Assembly: GCA_003512125.1 (NCBI GenBank)
Contig: DOSQ01000065.1
Location: forward strand, 1-11,588
DNA from: Acidaminococcaceae bacterium
Lineage (GTDB): Bacteria; Bacillota; Negativicutes; Acidaminococcales; Acidaminococcaceae
Direction of reading: 5' to 3'
Length of the DNA: 11,588 bases
Below the pieces are notes generated by a model. The model had not been told where the DNA came from. It did no database searches and saw only the letters and a program-made list of their open reading frames with translations. Each line of letters starts with the position of its first letter. Position 1 is the first letter of the stretch. Position numbers and translations under genes: made by a program. This document shows positions 1 to 6,612 of the stretch, piece by piece.

Positions 1-279
1 CAGCAGATAATACCAGATCAATTGCAGCAAAAGCATATACCCGGTATGCAAAACCAACCCGCTGACCCTGTCAATACACAGGAGCCCCGTATCGCGGGCA
101 TCTTTGACAACGGAAAAGAAAAATTTGTACTGCTGCACTGGCGACAGATACAGGGAATCTTCCATTCCGGCGAACCATTGGGGAATGGATACTACATAAA
201 AGAAATCAAAGCCACATCTGTTTTGCTTTGCCCGCAACATAATGGAAGCCGTTCAAATACGATCACGTTAACATTATAA
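1..279 (+). CDS. PilP/GspC-like pilus or secretion accessory protein, C-terminal part (5' end outside window)
   Basis: The reading frame is open from the first base and ends at TAA, so 92 residues of a longer protein are visible. The last ~65 residues have the small beta-rich pattern of the PilP/GspC homology region: RIAGIF, then a hydrophobic FVLLHW strand, a short IQGIFHSGEPLG segment, GYYIKEI, SVLL and a closing TITLTL strand. In that family the domain sits in the periplasm on an inner-membrane protein and contacts the N-terminal domains of the secretin. The next gene, 18 nt downstream on the same strand, is a secretin, which supports this role. An internal TTG at 22 is a possible start but lacks a convincing Shine-Dalgarno, so I read this as a truncated gene. 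The family call comes from pattern and context and is tentative. Confidence 0.6.
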   Translation, partial: QQIIPDQLQQKHIPGMQNQPADPVNTQEPRIAGIFDNGKEKFVLLHWRQIQGIFHSGEPLGNGYYIKEIKATSVLLCPQHNGSRSNTITLTL

Positions 280-297
280 TGAGGAGGGATCTGTTCT

Positions 298-1584
298 TTG
301 AAATCAATTCATATATTGCAAATTATTACAATCTGGTTCGTCACTACATTGCTTGTAATTCCACTTACAACGGTCTGCAGCGCCGGACCGGCCATCTCAC
401 TTTCCGTTAAAAACGCAACCCTGTCAGAAATAGCTGCGGCGCTGACTAAAATGTCCGGCCAGAATGTCATTGCCGACACAAAACTCAGCGAACCGGTAAC
501 GCTGCAGCTTAACAATGTTTCCCTTGCTACGGCGCTTGACACACTTACACTTACGCAGGGGCTCACGTATGTAGAAAAGAACGGCGTTATACTGATTACC
601 AGAGAAGAAAATGCAAAAAAGCTGGCCGCCGGCTTTTACACCTTCCCTCTGAATTACGCCAAAGCGGAAGACATCCAAAAAACGTTATCAGCTATTCTTA
701 CCAGCGGAAAACTGGCAGCAGATTCCGGCAGCAACAGTCTTCTTTTCAACGGCAGCCCGGCAGAAACGCGTAAAATTAAGGAAGCTTTGCAAACACTTGA
801 CACCGCAACGCAGCAGGTTACGTTAGAAGCCAAAATCCTTTCCATTGAAAAGTCCGAAGAAAAAAATCTGGGGCTGCAGTGGAACTGGGATACACTGCCT
901 CAATATATTACAAGTCCTAAGTCCAGAGACACTGATACAAAAGCAACCGGCAATTCAACCCACTCTTCCCATCAGGGACATCTGCGTCTGACGAACCGCT
1001 CTCAGGCCAGTTTCTGTTACACAGCCACACTGAATGCCCTGATCGCCAGCGGAAAAGCAAAAGTACTGGCCACACCTTCCCTGATCACGATTCCGGGAAA
1101 ACAAGCCAGCATCTTCATCGGCAGCCATATCCCGGTCGTCACCGAAAAACATAACAACGGAGAATCCACGTATTCCACTGAATATGTGGACGCAGGGATC
1201 AAATTAACCTATACCCCGGTCGTCAGCCGGGACGGTTATATCACATCATCCGTACACACGGAGGTCAGCACGCCGACCCTGATCAGTGAATTAAAAAATT
1301 ACCGCATCAACAGCCGCACCGCCGATACTAACGTGCGGATGCGCAATGGTGAAACACTGGTCATCGGCGGTCTCATCAGCGAAGAAGAACAAAAACAGTT
1401 GCAACAGATTCCCTTCTTATCAAAGATTCCCTTATTAGGTGCATTGTTCAAAAACCACTACAGCAGCAAAAGCAAAACGGAGGTCATCATGCTGCTGACA
1501 CCTTATCTGTCCGAGGCCGGAACCTCGCCCGCAATTTTTGGGGACGGTGAGTCCCGGTTACGCGAAAAAACGGGCCAACATTAA
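298..1584 (+). CDS. Compact secretin (PilQ/GspD family outer-membrane channel)
   Basis: Predicted outer-membrane secretin forming the multimeric pore for a type IV pilus, DNA-uptake or type II secretion-like machine. It starts at TTG; GGAGGG at 283-288 lies 9 nt upstream and no ATG is better placed. Residues 1-29 look like a signal peptide (hydrophobic 8-27). Residues ~33-100 resemble an STN/N0-type domain (LSEIAAAL, NVIAD, VTLQLNNVSLATALDTL). Residues ~112-170 resemble a secretin N-domain (FPLNYAKAEDIQKTL, NSLLFNG). The secretin core runs ~175-405: VLATPSLIT near 256-264, FIGSHIPVV 273-281, GIKLTYTPVV 300-309, NGETLVIGGLI 350-360, PFLSKIPLLGALF 372-384 and VIMLLTPYL 396-404. At 428 residues it is shorter than typical PilQ or GspD proteins, apparently with one N-domain only. 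A polar Ser/Thr/His-rich stretch (~205-229) interrupts the core. The family is very secure; the machine it serves is inferred from the PilP-like neighbour. Confidence 0.93.
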   Translation: MKSIHILQIITIWFVTTLLVIPLTTVCSAGPAISLSVKNATLSEIAAALTKMSGQNVIADTKLSEPVTLQLNNVSLATALDTLTLTQGLTYVEKNGVILITREENAKKLAAGFYTFPLNYAKAEDIQKTLSAILTSGKLAADSGSNSLLFNGSPAETRKIKEALQTLDTATQQVTLEAKILSIEKSEEKNLGLQWNWDTLPQYITSPKSRDTDTKATGNSTHSSHQGHLRLTNRSQASFCYTATLNALIASGKAKVLATPSLITIPGKQASIFIGSHIPVVTEKHNNGESTYSTEYVDAGIKLTYTPVVSRDGYITSSVHTEVSTPTLISELKNYRINSRTADTNVRMRNGETLVIGGLISEEEQKQLQQIPFLSKIPLLGALFKNHYSSKSKTEVIMLLTPYLSEAGTSPAIFGDGESRLREKTGQH

Positions 1585-1614
1585 CCATGCTTCTACATGC
1601 TTCGCCGCAAATAA

Positions 1615-1659
1615 AAAACGCTGCCTGACACGGATATTCCTCTTGTCAGGCAACGTTTT
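1615..1659. terminator. Bidirectional terminator between convergent secretin and capA-like genes
   Basis: Arms at 1615-1630 and 1644-1659 pair over 16 positions with one C/A mismatch (1621 with 1653), around a 13-nt loop. On the + strand the stem runs into TTTTATTATCTTTTATT; on the - strand it runs into a T-rich tract over 1619-1611. It can therefore end transcripts arriving from both sides, matching the convergent gene order. Confidence 0.9.
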
Positions 1660-1667
1660 ATTATCTT

Positions 1668-2870
1668 TTATTCCCTGTACGCAAAGCCGCTGCTGTATCT
1701 CATGATCTTCTGCATCACCCGTTCCTTTTCCGCACCTTCCAGTACAACCGGCTGGTAATTGTTGCAATAGCTCACGCCGGAAACAGAAGCCGGGATGATC
1801 TTAATATAATCGTCCGGCTGCAGTTCGCTGTTCACAAATGTAAAAGTCTGCTGGAAAATCATCGTGTCTTTGTCGTCCGGATCGGTATTTCCGCCAAAGC
1901 AGAAATTACCCATGGAATAGAGGATATATTTCCCCTTATATTTTTCAATCCCCTGTAATACGTGAGGATGGCTGCCCAGCACCAGATCTGCGCCGTTATC
2001 CACGAGGTAGTGGGCCATGGTCACCTGGGCCCAGGTCTGCTCGTAGGTATGCTCCACGCCCCAGTGCATGCAGGCGATGATCAAGTCACATTTCTGGCTT
2101 TTCAGATATGCAAGGGCCTTGTCAATTTCGTGATAAAACTGACAGCCATAATCCAGCAACGAGAACAAGCCGATTTTTACCCCGCAGACTTCTTTTACCA
2201 GATACTTTTCGTGACCGAAATACGGGATACCAATGCTGTCCAACGCAGCCATGGTATCCAGATAGCCTCTTTCACCGAAATCATAAGTGTGATTGTTGCC
2301 CAGGCTCACCGCATCCACGCAGCCCAGCATCAGTACATTTTTATAGGCCTCCGGCGCGGAAAAATTAAACGTCTTTTCCATTTTTACGGGGTAAGAAGTA
2401 AACGTCCCTTCCAGATTGGCAATGGTAAAATCATCTTCCCGGAACACATCCCGCACCTTTGCCAGATAATATCCGTAATCTCCGCCGTTGCTTTCCAGAT
2501 ACGCATCAAAACGGTTCCCGGGCGCATAACGGTCATCCCAGCCGATAGTGCAGTCTCCAACTGCAGAAATCTTAACGGATTTGCGCACAATGGAGGGAAC
2601 CGGCGGTTTTGCAGGTACTGCCGCAGGAGTTTTGACGGTTGTGTCCGAATGATCTGCTGAATTTTCCTTTGCAGCTTTCTGAATAACCTTTTGCTGTACC
2701 GCAGAATTCTTAAGAGTCCCGCTCTGCCCGGTTTTGTCTTTGGAAAAACTGTTTTCATCAGCCACCTTTGCCCACGTTACGCCTGTAACACTGCACAACA
2801 GAAGCAAAAGCAGAACAACCGCCATGGTTCTTATTAAATGAATGTTAGGAAAAAGCTTTTTATCTTTCAT
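1668..2870 (-). CDS. CapA family protein (poly-gamma-glutamate capsule/metallophosphatase-like)
   Basis: A 400-residue exported or membrane-anchored protein with a C-terminal CapA (PGA_cap) domain. Residues 16-34 form a hydrophobic signal or anchor segment. Residues ~35-98 are a polar Lys/Ser/Ala/Pro-rich linker. The domain spans ~99-380 with the family's metallophosphatase-like motifs: AVGDCTIG (103-110), ANLEGTFT (151-158), LGNNHTYDFG (190-199, with GNNH where ANNH is more common), MHWGVEH (268-274), GSHPHVLQ (299-306) and YSMGNF (318-323). Family members act in poly-gamma-glutamate capsule synthesis or anchoring, or in cell-envelope polymer processing. No capB/capC-like genes are visible, so capsule synthesis cannot be claimed here. 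The ATG is preceded by a GAGAGGG-type site and lies only 6 nt after the symporter stop codon, so the two genes are probably cotranscribed. Domain assignment is secure; the substrate is unknown. Confidence 0.9.
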   Translation of the reverse strand: MKDKKLFPNIHLIRTMAVVLLLLLLCSVTGVTWAKVADENSFSKDKTGQSGTLKNSAVQQKVIQKAAKENSADHSDTTVKTPAAVPAKPPVPSIVRKSVKISAVGDCTIGWDDRYAPGNRFDAYLESNGGDYGYYLAKVRDVFREDDFTIANLEGTFTSYPVKMEKTFNFSAPEAYKNVLMLGCVDAVSLGNNHTYDFGERGYLDTMAALDSIGIPYFGHEKYLVKEVCGVKIGLFSLLDYGCQFYHEIDKALAYLKSQKCDLIIACMHWGVEHTYEQTWAQVTMAHYLVDNGADLVLGSHPHVLQGIEKYKGKYILYSMGNFCFGGNTDPDDKDTMIFQQTFTFVNSELQPDDYIKIIPASVSGVSYCNNYQPVVLEGAEKERVMQKIMRYSSGFAYRE

Positions 2871-2876
2871 GCCCTC

Positions 2877-4253
2877 TCACCCTTTCTTACCTGCCATTCC
2901 CGGCAGCAACAGAAGCAGGCTCACCCCCACCGCAAGGAACATGGGTTTAACAGAGGTTTGCATAATCGTGGCAACAATTGCAACCGCCGTACTGGCCACC
3001 ATGGAGATGACCACCCATCTGCCGCTGACGCACCTGGGTCTGAACACAGCCAGCGTAAGAGGCAGAAAGATGCCGCCGCCCCTTAGTCCCATGGATAAAT
3101 AGTTCCAGAACAAAATCTGGGTATCTCGGTAAATAATAGAAAAAACGCATCCGATGACCATGATCAGGACACAGGTAAAGCGGTTCAGTTTTAACAGGGT
3201 GCTGTCTTTCTTAATATTGAACAGAGGCGCCAGGATATCTTTGGAAATAATGGTCCCCATCCCCAGAGACTGGCCGCCGATGGAACTGATAAGGGAAATG
3301 ATGATACCGCCCATGGCCATGCCGCCGATAAGGGCCGGCTGATGGTGCAAAAGATACGTAGGAAGTACCAGCAGCGGCAACACATCAGGTTCCACCGCGT
3401 GCATGTACATGCCGATCATAGCGCAGGGAAGACCTACCGGGATGGCAACCAAGGCCGCAGCAAAGGCCCCGTAAGAAGCTGTCGCCGGATCTTTAGCAGA
3501 GAAAAGAGCCTGAATATATGTCTGGGTGCAAATGATTCCAACAAATACGGAAAGCAGGTTCGATGCCGCACTGCCGACCCCGTTTCCCACCATGCTGAAC
3601 CAGGGGAAATCCGGTAACGCTGCGTTAATTGCGGGGTCCGTATGAATTGCCCAAAAGGCTGCCCATCCTGCCACAAACAGGCTGGCAAACAGGATCAGCA
3701 TCTTCAGTATGCCGCCCACCCCGGCGCTCTTCATGCCTCCAAAAAACACATAGCTGGCAACTAACAGGATCAGAATCAAAGCTGCCGTCCAGACAGACAC
3801 TCCAAACACGGCACAAATGATACCAATACCAGGCAAACAACTGGACACCACACTGAAGAATATGCCAATGGTAGTCACCCAGCTGGCAATGGAGCCGGTC
3901 GTCTTTCCGTAATTCAGCACAAGATATTGGGAAATGGTCTCAAGCCCCGTTTTTCGCAGGGGGCGGGCATATAAAAATCCCATGACAATAAAAGTAATAC
4001 CGCTGGACAGGGTGAACCACCAGGCTGAAAGGCCCACCGTAGAAGCCATCTGGGCCGTGCCCACCGTGGCACCGCCACCGATAACTGTCCCCGCGATGCT
4101 TCCCGCTACCAGATGGAACCCGGCGCTGCGGCCGCCCAGGCTGTAACCCTCCGCACTCTTTACCGCCCGCGCAGCATAAATACCGCCAAAAATCACTACT
4201 GCTATTGTCAGCAGCATGATAATCAAATGAAGAAACGTAATATCTAACGTCAA
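2877..4253 (-). CDS. Sodium:solute symporter (SSS/SSF family)
   Basis: A 458-residue polytopic inner-membrane protein (about 12-13 hydrophobic segments by eye) of the sodium:solute symporter family, which couples Na+ entry to uptake of a small organic solute. Recognisable segments are YSLGGRSAGFHLVAGSIAG (37-55) followed by GGGATVGTAQMA (59-70), the YVFFGGMKSAG hairpin (168-178), and SLISSIGGQSLGMGTIISKD (320-339), where the Ser/Thr residues match the region of the conserved Na+ site. The substrate cannot be read from the sequence. I chose the TTG start at 4253 because GGAGG (4266-4262) lies 8 nt upstream. A longer frame opening at TTG 4268 would place that site inside the coding sequence. 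The lysine- and glycine-containing C-terminus ends 6 nt before the capA-like gene, suggesting an operon. A promoter candidate lies at 4280-4307. Confidence 0.92.
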   Translation of the reverse strand: MTLDITFLHLIIMLLTIAVVIFGGIYAARAVKSAEGYSLGGRSAGFHLVAGSIAGTVIGGGATVGTAQMASTVGLSAWWFTLSSGITFIVMGFLYARPLRKTGLETISQYLVLNYGKTTGSIASWVTTIGIFFSVVSSCLPGIGIICAVFGVSVWTAALILILLVASYVFFGGMKSAGVGGILKMLILFASLFVAGWAAFWAIHTDPAINAALPDFPWFSMVGNGVGSAASNLLSVFVGIICTQTYIQALFSAKDPATASYGAFAAALVAIPVGLPCAMIGMYMHAVEPDVLPLLVLPTYLLHHQPALIGGMAMGGIIISLISSIGGQSLGMGTIISKDILAPLFNIKKDSTLLKLNRFTCVLIMVIGCVFSIIYRDTQILFWNYLSMGLRGGGIFLPLTLAVFRPRCVSGRWVVISMVASTAVAIVATIMQTSVKPMFLAVGVSLLLLLPGMAGKKG

Positions 4254-4261
4254 GAAAAAGG

Positions 4262-4266
4262 CCTCC
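4262..4266 (-). promoter_or_regulatory. Ribosome binding site that decides the symporter start
   Basis: A perfect GGAGG on the - strand lies 8 nt before the TTG at 4253. It would overlap the second codon if the in-frame TTG at 4268 were used, so it argues for the shorter protein. Confidence 0.75.
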
Positions 4267-4279
4267 AAACTTTCAGGAT

Positions 4280-4307
4280 ACTATATATGTTCCCGCTATA
4301 TTAACAA
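4280..4307 (-). promoter_or_regulatory. Promoter candidate for symporter-capA transcript
   Basis: On the - strand, TTGTTA (4307-4302) and TATAGT (4285-4280) are separated by 16 nt. Transcription would begin near 4273, just ahead of the GGAGG site. A short perfect inverted repeat, CAAAAC-ga-GTTTTG (4320-4333), lies upstream of the -35 box. Confidence 0.5.
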
Positions 4308-4348
4308 AATAATTTTTCACAAAACGAGTTTTGCCGACGCATTCATCT

Positions 4349-5215
4349 TTATTTATTTTTTAGCACCTTATACTCAAACGGTTTGTCCGCAAAATCTGTT
4401 ACATCCATTATGGCATGGGGCTCGCTGAACAGATACCGTTCTTTTACCCGGATTACCCGGCCATCCTCTAACAGCAGGTCTGTATAGAGCCCTTTGCTGG
4501 TGCGCAATCTTGTAAACACGCTGCCGGAAGGAAGCGTTTCCACTTTCCCTTCGGTTGTCTCTGCATTTGCAAAAATCATGACCTGTGCGTCTTTCGTCGT
4601 CACAAGTTTTTCTTTCCGGTCTGCTTCGACACAATAGCGGTACCCTTCCGGATCCTCATTGGGCGTAGGCTTGCCTAGCTTCCCTACATGATAGCGCAGT
4701 TCTGAAGCTGCCGGCCCCAGCACAGAAATGCTGATCCGGACAGGAAGATTGTTCGGATCCTTCGGTTCCTCATAAAAATACAGCTGGGCGTTATCGGCTC
4801 CCTTCACACTGTTCGTATCGGAAAGCTCAATAAAATTCAAATCGCCGCTTCCGGCACCGTAGATATATAAATAGTCTTTCCCGTCAGCATGAATCAGGTA
4901 CGGTACCCGTTCTTTCGCGCGCAACATATTCGCTTTCCTGTCAATCCGATTCCAAATCAGGTGGGATGTTCCGTGATCGCCGATTATATCATTTTTCAAA
5001 GTCAGGGAAAAAGGAAACGAATCTTTTCCCCTTACAATTGTATATTTCCGGTTCGGCTTCAGTTTTACCACAAACTCTTCCGGCTGGGACGCGTAATCAA
5101 ACACAATGGACTTATCCTGGGCGCAGCCGAAACTGCCGAACAGGAACAGTGACAGCAGGCAGACAGAAATCAAACTTGCAAAACGGATGAAATGTCTCTT
5201 TACTCTCTTTCGCAT
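4349..5215 (-). CDS. Exported protein of unknown function, possible lipoprotein with SH3-like C-terminus
   Basis: I do not recognise this 288-residue protein. It has a basic N-terminus (MRKRVKRH), a hydrophobic segment (~11-30) and then Cys31 in GSFGCAQ. The cysteine position suits a lipoprotein, but residues -4 to -1 (GSFG) are a poor lipobox, so signal peptidase I cleavage is possible. The mature part is beta-rich and polar. Residues ~38-180 alternate hydrophobic strands and charged turns (for example DYLYIYGAGSGDLNFIEL and AQLYFYEE). Residues ~200-265 (KLVTTKDAQVMIFA, LPSGSVFTRL, YTDLLLEDGRVIRVKERYL) resemble a small SH3-like barrel, which is a guess from strand pattern. A TRAP operon starts divergently and a symporter lies downstream on the same strand, 95 nt away. 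GGAGG (5227-5223) sits 7 nt before the ATG, so the start is well supported. The gene is clearly real; its role is unknown. Confidence 0.8.
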   Translation of the reverse strand: MRKRVKRHFIRFASLISVCLLSLFLFGSFGCAQDKSIVFDYASQPEEFVVKLKPNRKYTIVRGKDSFPFSLTLKNDIIGDHGTSHLIWNRIDRKANMLRAKERVPYLIHADGKDYLYIYGAGSGDLNFIELSDTNSVKGADNAQLYFYEEPKDPNNLPVRISISVLGPAASELRYHVGKLGKPTPNEDPEGYRYCVEADRKEKLVTTKDAQVMIFANAETTEGKVETLPSGSVFTRLRTSKGLYTDLLLEDGRVIRVKERYLFSEPHAIMDVTDFADKPFEYKVLKNK

Positions 5216-5251
5216 TTCTTTGCCTCCTGTATGGTATTAATGTTAATGCAT

Positions 5252-5280
5252 ATTATAACACGAAAAGAGAGTTTAATTAA
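5252..5280 (-). promoter_or_regulatory. Extended -10 promoter candidate for the unknown exported protein
   Basis: On the - strand a perfect TATAAT (5257-5252) is preceded by TGT, giving an extended -10 element. A weak -35 (TTAATT, 5280-5275) lies 17 nt upstream. The transcript start would fall about 30 nt before the ATG at 5215. Confidence 0.6.
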
Positions 5281-5401
5281 GAAAACTTCAATTAAATATT
5301 TTCACGCGGAACCTGATGAACATTTTGTTCCTGCTCCGTTTTGTTTCACCTGCAACAAAAGTTTTTCATTTTTATAAAAAACATAAAAAAATATTCCCGG
5401 A

Positions 5402-5432
5402 TTAACACAATAGGTTATAAATATGATATAAT
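5402..5432 (+). promoter_or_regulatory. Extended -10 promoter candidate for the TRAP operon
   Basis: A perfect TATAAT (5427-5432) is preceded by TGA, giving an extended -10. The best -35 match is TTAACA (5402-5407) with a long 19-nt spacer, so the extended -10 probably carries most of the activity. The predicted start near 5439 leaves a leader of about 125 nt. Confidence 0.6.
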
Positions 5433-5444
5433 TTATATAGTAAT

Positions 5445-5460
5445 ATGCTATTTATAGCAT
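5445..5460. promoter_or_regulatory. 16-bp palindrome at the TRAP transcription start, operator candidate
   Basis: ATGCTAT-tt-ATAGCAT is a perfect inverted repeat with a 2-bp centre, beginning a few bases after the predicted transcription start. This is a typical position for a repressor site. The ATGCTAT half recurs at 5538-5544, just ahead of the ribosome binding site. The regulator is not identifiable from this window. Confidence 0.45.
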
Positions 5461-5465
5461 TAAAA

Positions 5466-5521
5466 GGAAACACCCGTTCTGTAAGATTGCCTGAACAATC
5501 AATGAAAGAACAAATGTTTCC
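5466..5521 (+). promoter_or_regulatory. Nested hairpin in the TRAP operon leader, candidate cis-acting RNA
   Basis: Three helices stack by eye. GGAAACA (5466-5472) pairs with TGTTTCC (5515-5521). After a symmetric 3x3 internal loop, GTTCT (5476-5480) pairs with AGAAC (5507-5511). After an asymmetric loop, GATTG (5485-5489) pairs with CAATC (5496-5500) around a 6-nt loop. It does not match a riboswitch class I can name, and there is no T-tract, so it is not a simple terminator. Confidence 0.4.
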
Positions 5522-5566
5522 GGATTCAGCAACAATTATGCTATCGCAAAAAGGGGGAAGAGAATT

Positions 5567-6604
5567 ATGATGAAAAAAATTGTGAGCGCCGCTATGATCG
5601 CAGCACTGGCTCTAAGCGTTGCAGCCTGCGGCGGCGGGGACAAGAAGGCGGATGCTCCGAAAGACGGTGCAAAACCGGCAGCTACCGCAACCGCCAAAGT
5701 TGACCGCAGCAAAGAATTTATCACCGTGCTGACCGGTCCCACCAGCGGCATTTACTTCCCGATTGGCGGCGCCTTCTCCAAAGTTGTTGGTGAAATGGGT
5801 TACAAGACCAGCGCCACTGCTACCGGCGCTACCGGCGAAAACATCAATGCCATCCTGACAGGAAAAGGCGAACTGGCCATTGCCATGTCTGACTCTGTTA
5901 TCCAGGCCGTGGAAGGTTTCGGCGCTTACGAAGGCAAACCGAAAGCTACCGACCTGCGTGCCATGATGGGCCTGTGGCCGAACGTGGTACAGATTGTTAC
6001 TACTTCTGATTCCGGCATCAAATCCTTTAAAGATATCAAAGGCAAGAGAGTCGGCGTAGGCGCACCGAATTCCGGTGTAGAACTGAATGCCCGCATGATC
6101 TTTGAAGCCAACGGCATGACCTACAAAGACGCCAAAGTCGACTACCTGTCTTACGGCGAAGCCATCGACCAGATGAAGAACGGCCAGTGCGATGTTGCGT
6201 TCGTAACCTCCGGTCTGGGCAACGCTACCATTAAAGAACTGGGCACCACCAAGAAAATCGTATTCGTCCCGGTAGAAGGCGAAGCATTACAGAACCTGAC
6301 CAAAAAATATCCGTTCTACGTTGAATGGAAGATTCCGAAAGCTACCTACGGAACTGATGCGGACACCACCACCGCAGCCGTTATGAACATCATGTTGGTT
6401 TCCAAGAAATTACCGGACGCAGTAGTATATGACCTTCTGGATGGCTTCTACTCCGAAAAAGGCCTGGCTACCATTGGCGCATCCCATGCAACCGCCAAAC
6501 GGGAAATCAAACTGGATACCGCGCTGCGCGGCCTGAAAGGCACCTCCGTACAGCTCCATCCGGGCGCAGAGAAATTCTATAAGGATAAAGGCATCCTGAA
6601 ATAA
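5567..6604 (+). CDS. TAXI family TRAP transporter substrate-binding lipoprotein
   Basis: A 345-residue extracytoplasmic binding protein of the TAXI (TRAP-associated extracytoplasmic immunogenic, NMT1-like) group. It captures a substrate, usually a carboxylate or amino acid such as glutamate in characterised relatives, and hands it to the DctQ-DctM permease encoded downstream. It has a clear lipobox (VAAC, Cys21) after a hydrophobic signal, then a Gly/Lys/Asp/Ala-rich tether to about residue 48. The ligand domain begins with FITVLTGPTSGIYFPIGGAF. Other family hallmarks are the ATGATGENINAIL region, LAIAMSDSV, the LWPNVVQIV strand, IKGKRVGVGAPNSGVEL and GQCDVAFVTSG. Start: ATG 5567 lies 9 nt after GGGGG (5553-5557); a second ATG follows immediately. 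Codons ending in C dominate (GGC, ACC, AAC), consistent with high expression. A small hairpin (AGGAT/ATCCT, 6582-6597) sits near the stop. The family is secure; the substrate is not determined. Confidence 0.96.
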   Translation: MMKKIVSAAMIAALALSVAACGGGDKKADAPKDGAKPAATATAKVDRSKEFITVLTGPTSGIYFPIGGAFSKVVGEMGYKTSATATGATGENINAILTGKGELAIAMSDSVIQAVEGFGAYEGKPKATDLRAMMGLWPNVVQIVTTSDSGIKSFKDIKGKRVGVGAPNSGVELNARMIFEANGMTYKDAKVDYLSYGEAIDQMKNGQCDVAFVTSGLGNATIKELGTTKKIVFVPVEGEALQNLTKKYPFYVEWKIPKATYGTDADTTTAAVMNIMLVSKKLPDAVVYDLLDGFYSEKGLATIGASHATAKREIKLDTALRGLKGTSVQLHPGAEKFYKDKGILK

Positions 6605-6612
6605 TAAATGAA

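Larger units (their letters stand above)
5216..5566. other. 351-bp divergent intergenic region
   Basis: No credible gene is present. The left part holds the ribosome binding site and an extended -10 promoter for the leftward gene. The middle (about 5281-5400) is AT-rich with two small inverted repeats, GAAC-attttG-TTC type at 5318-5330 and TTTTGTT (5339-5345) with AACAAAA (5354-5360). The right part holds the TRAP promoter, a palindrome at 5445-5460, a nested hairpin at 5466-5521 and a GGGGG ribosome binding site at 5553-5557. Confidence 0.75.

Noticed and set aside
1962..2660. A 232-codon open frame on the + strand
   Set aside because: It is antisense to the conserved CapA domain, has no recognisable motifs and has no good ribosome binding site.
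5339..5361. TTTTGTT/AACAAAA hairpin followed by GTTTTTC, considered as a terminator
   Set aside because: The 7-bp stem is almost all A-T, no rightward gene ends here, and it lies between two divergent promoters.
5192..5377. A 61-codon open frame on the + strand in the divergent intergenic region
   Set aside because: It overlaps the start and promoter of the leftward gene, has no ribosome binding site and has AT-rich composition.
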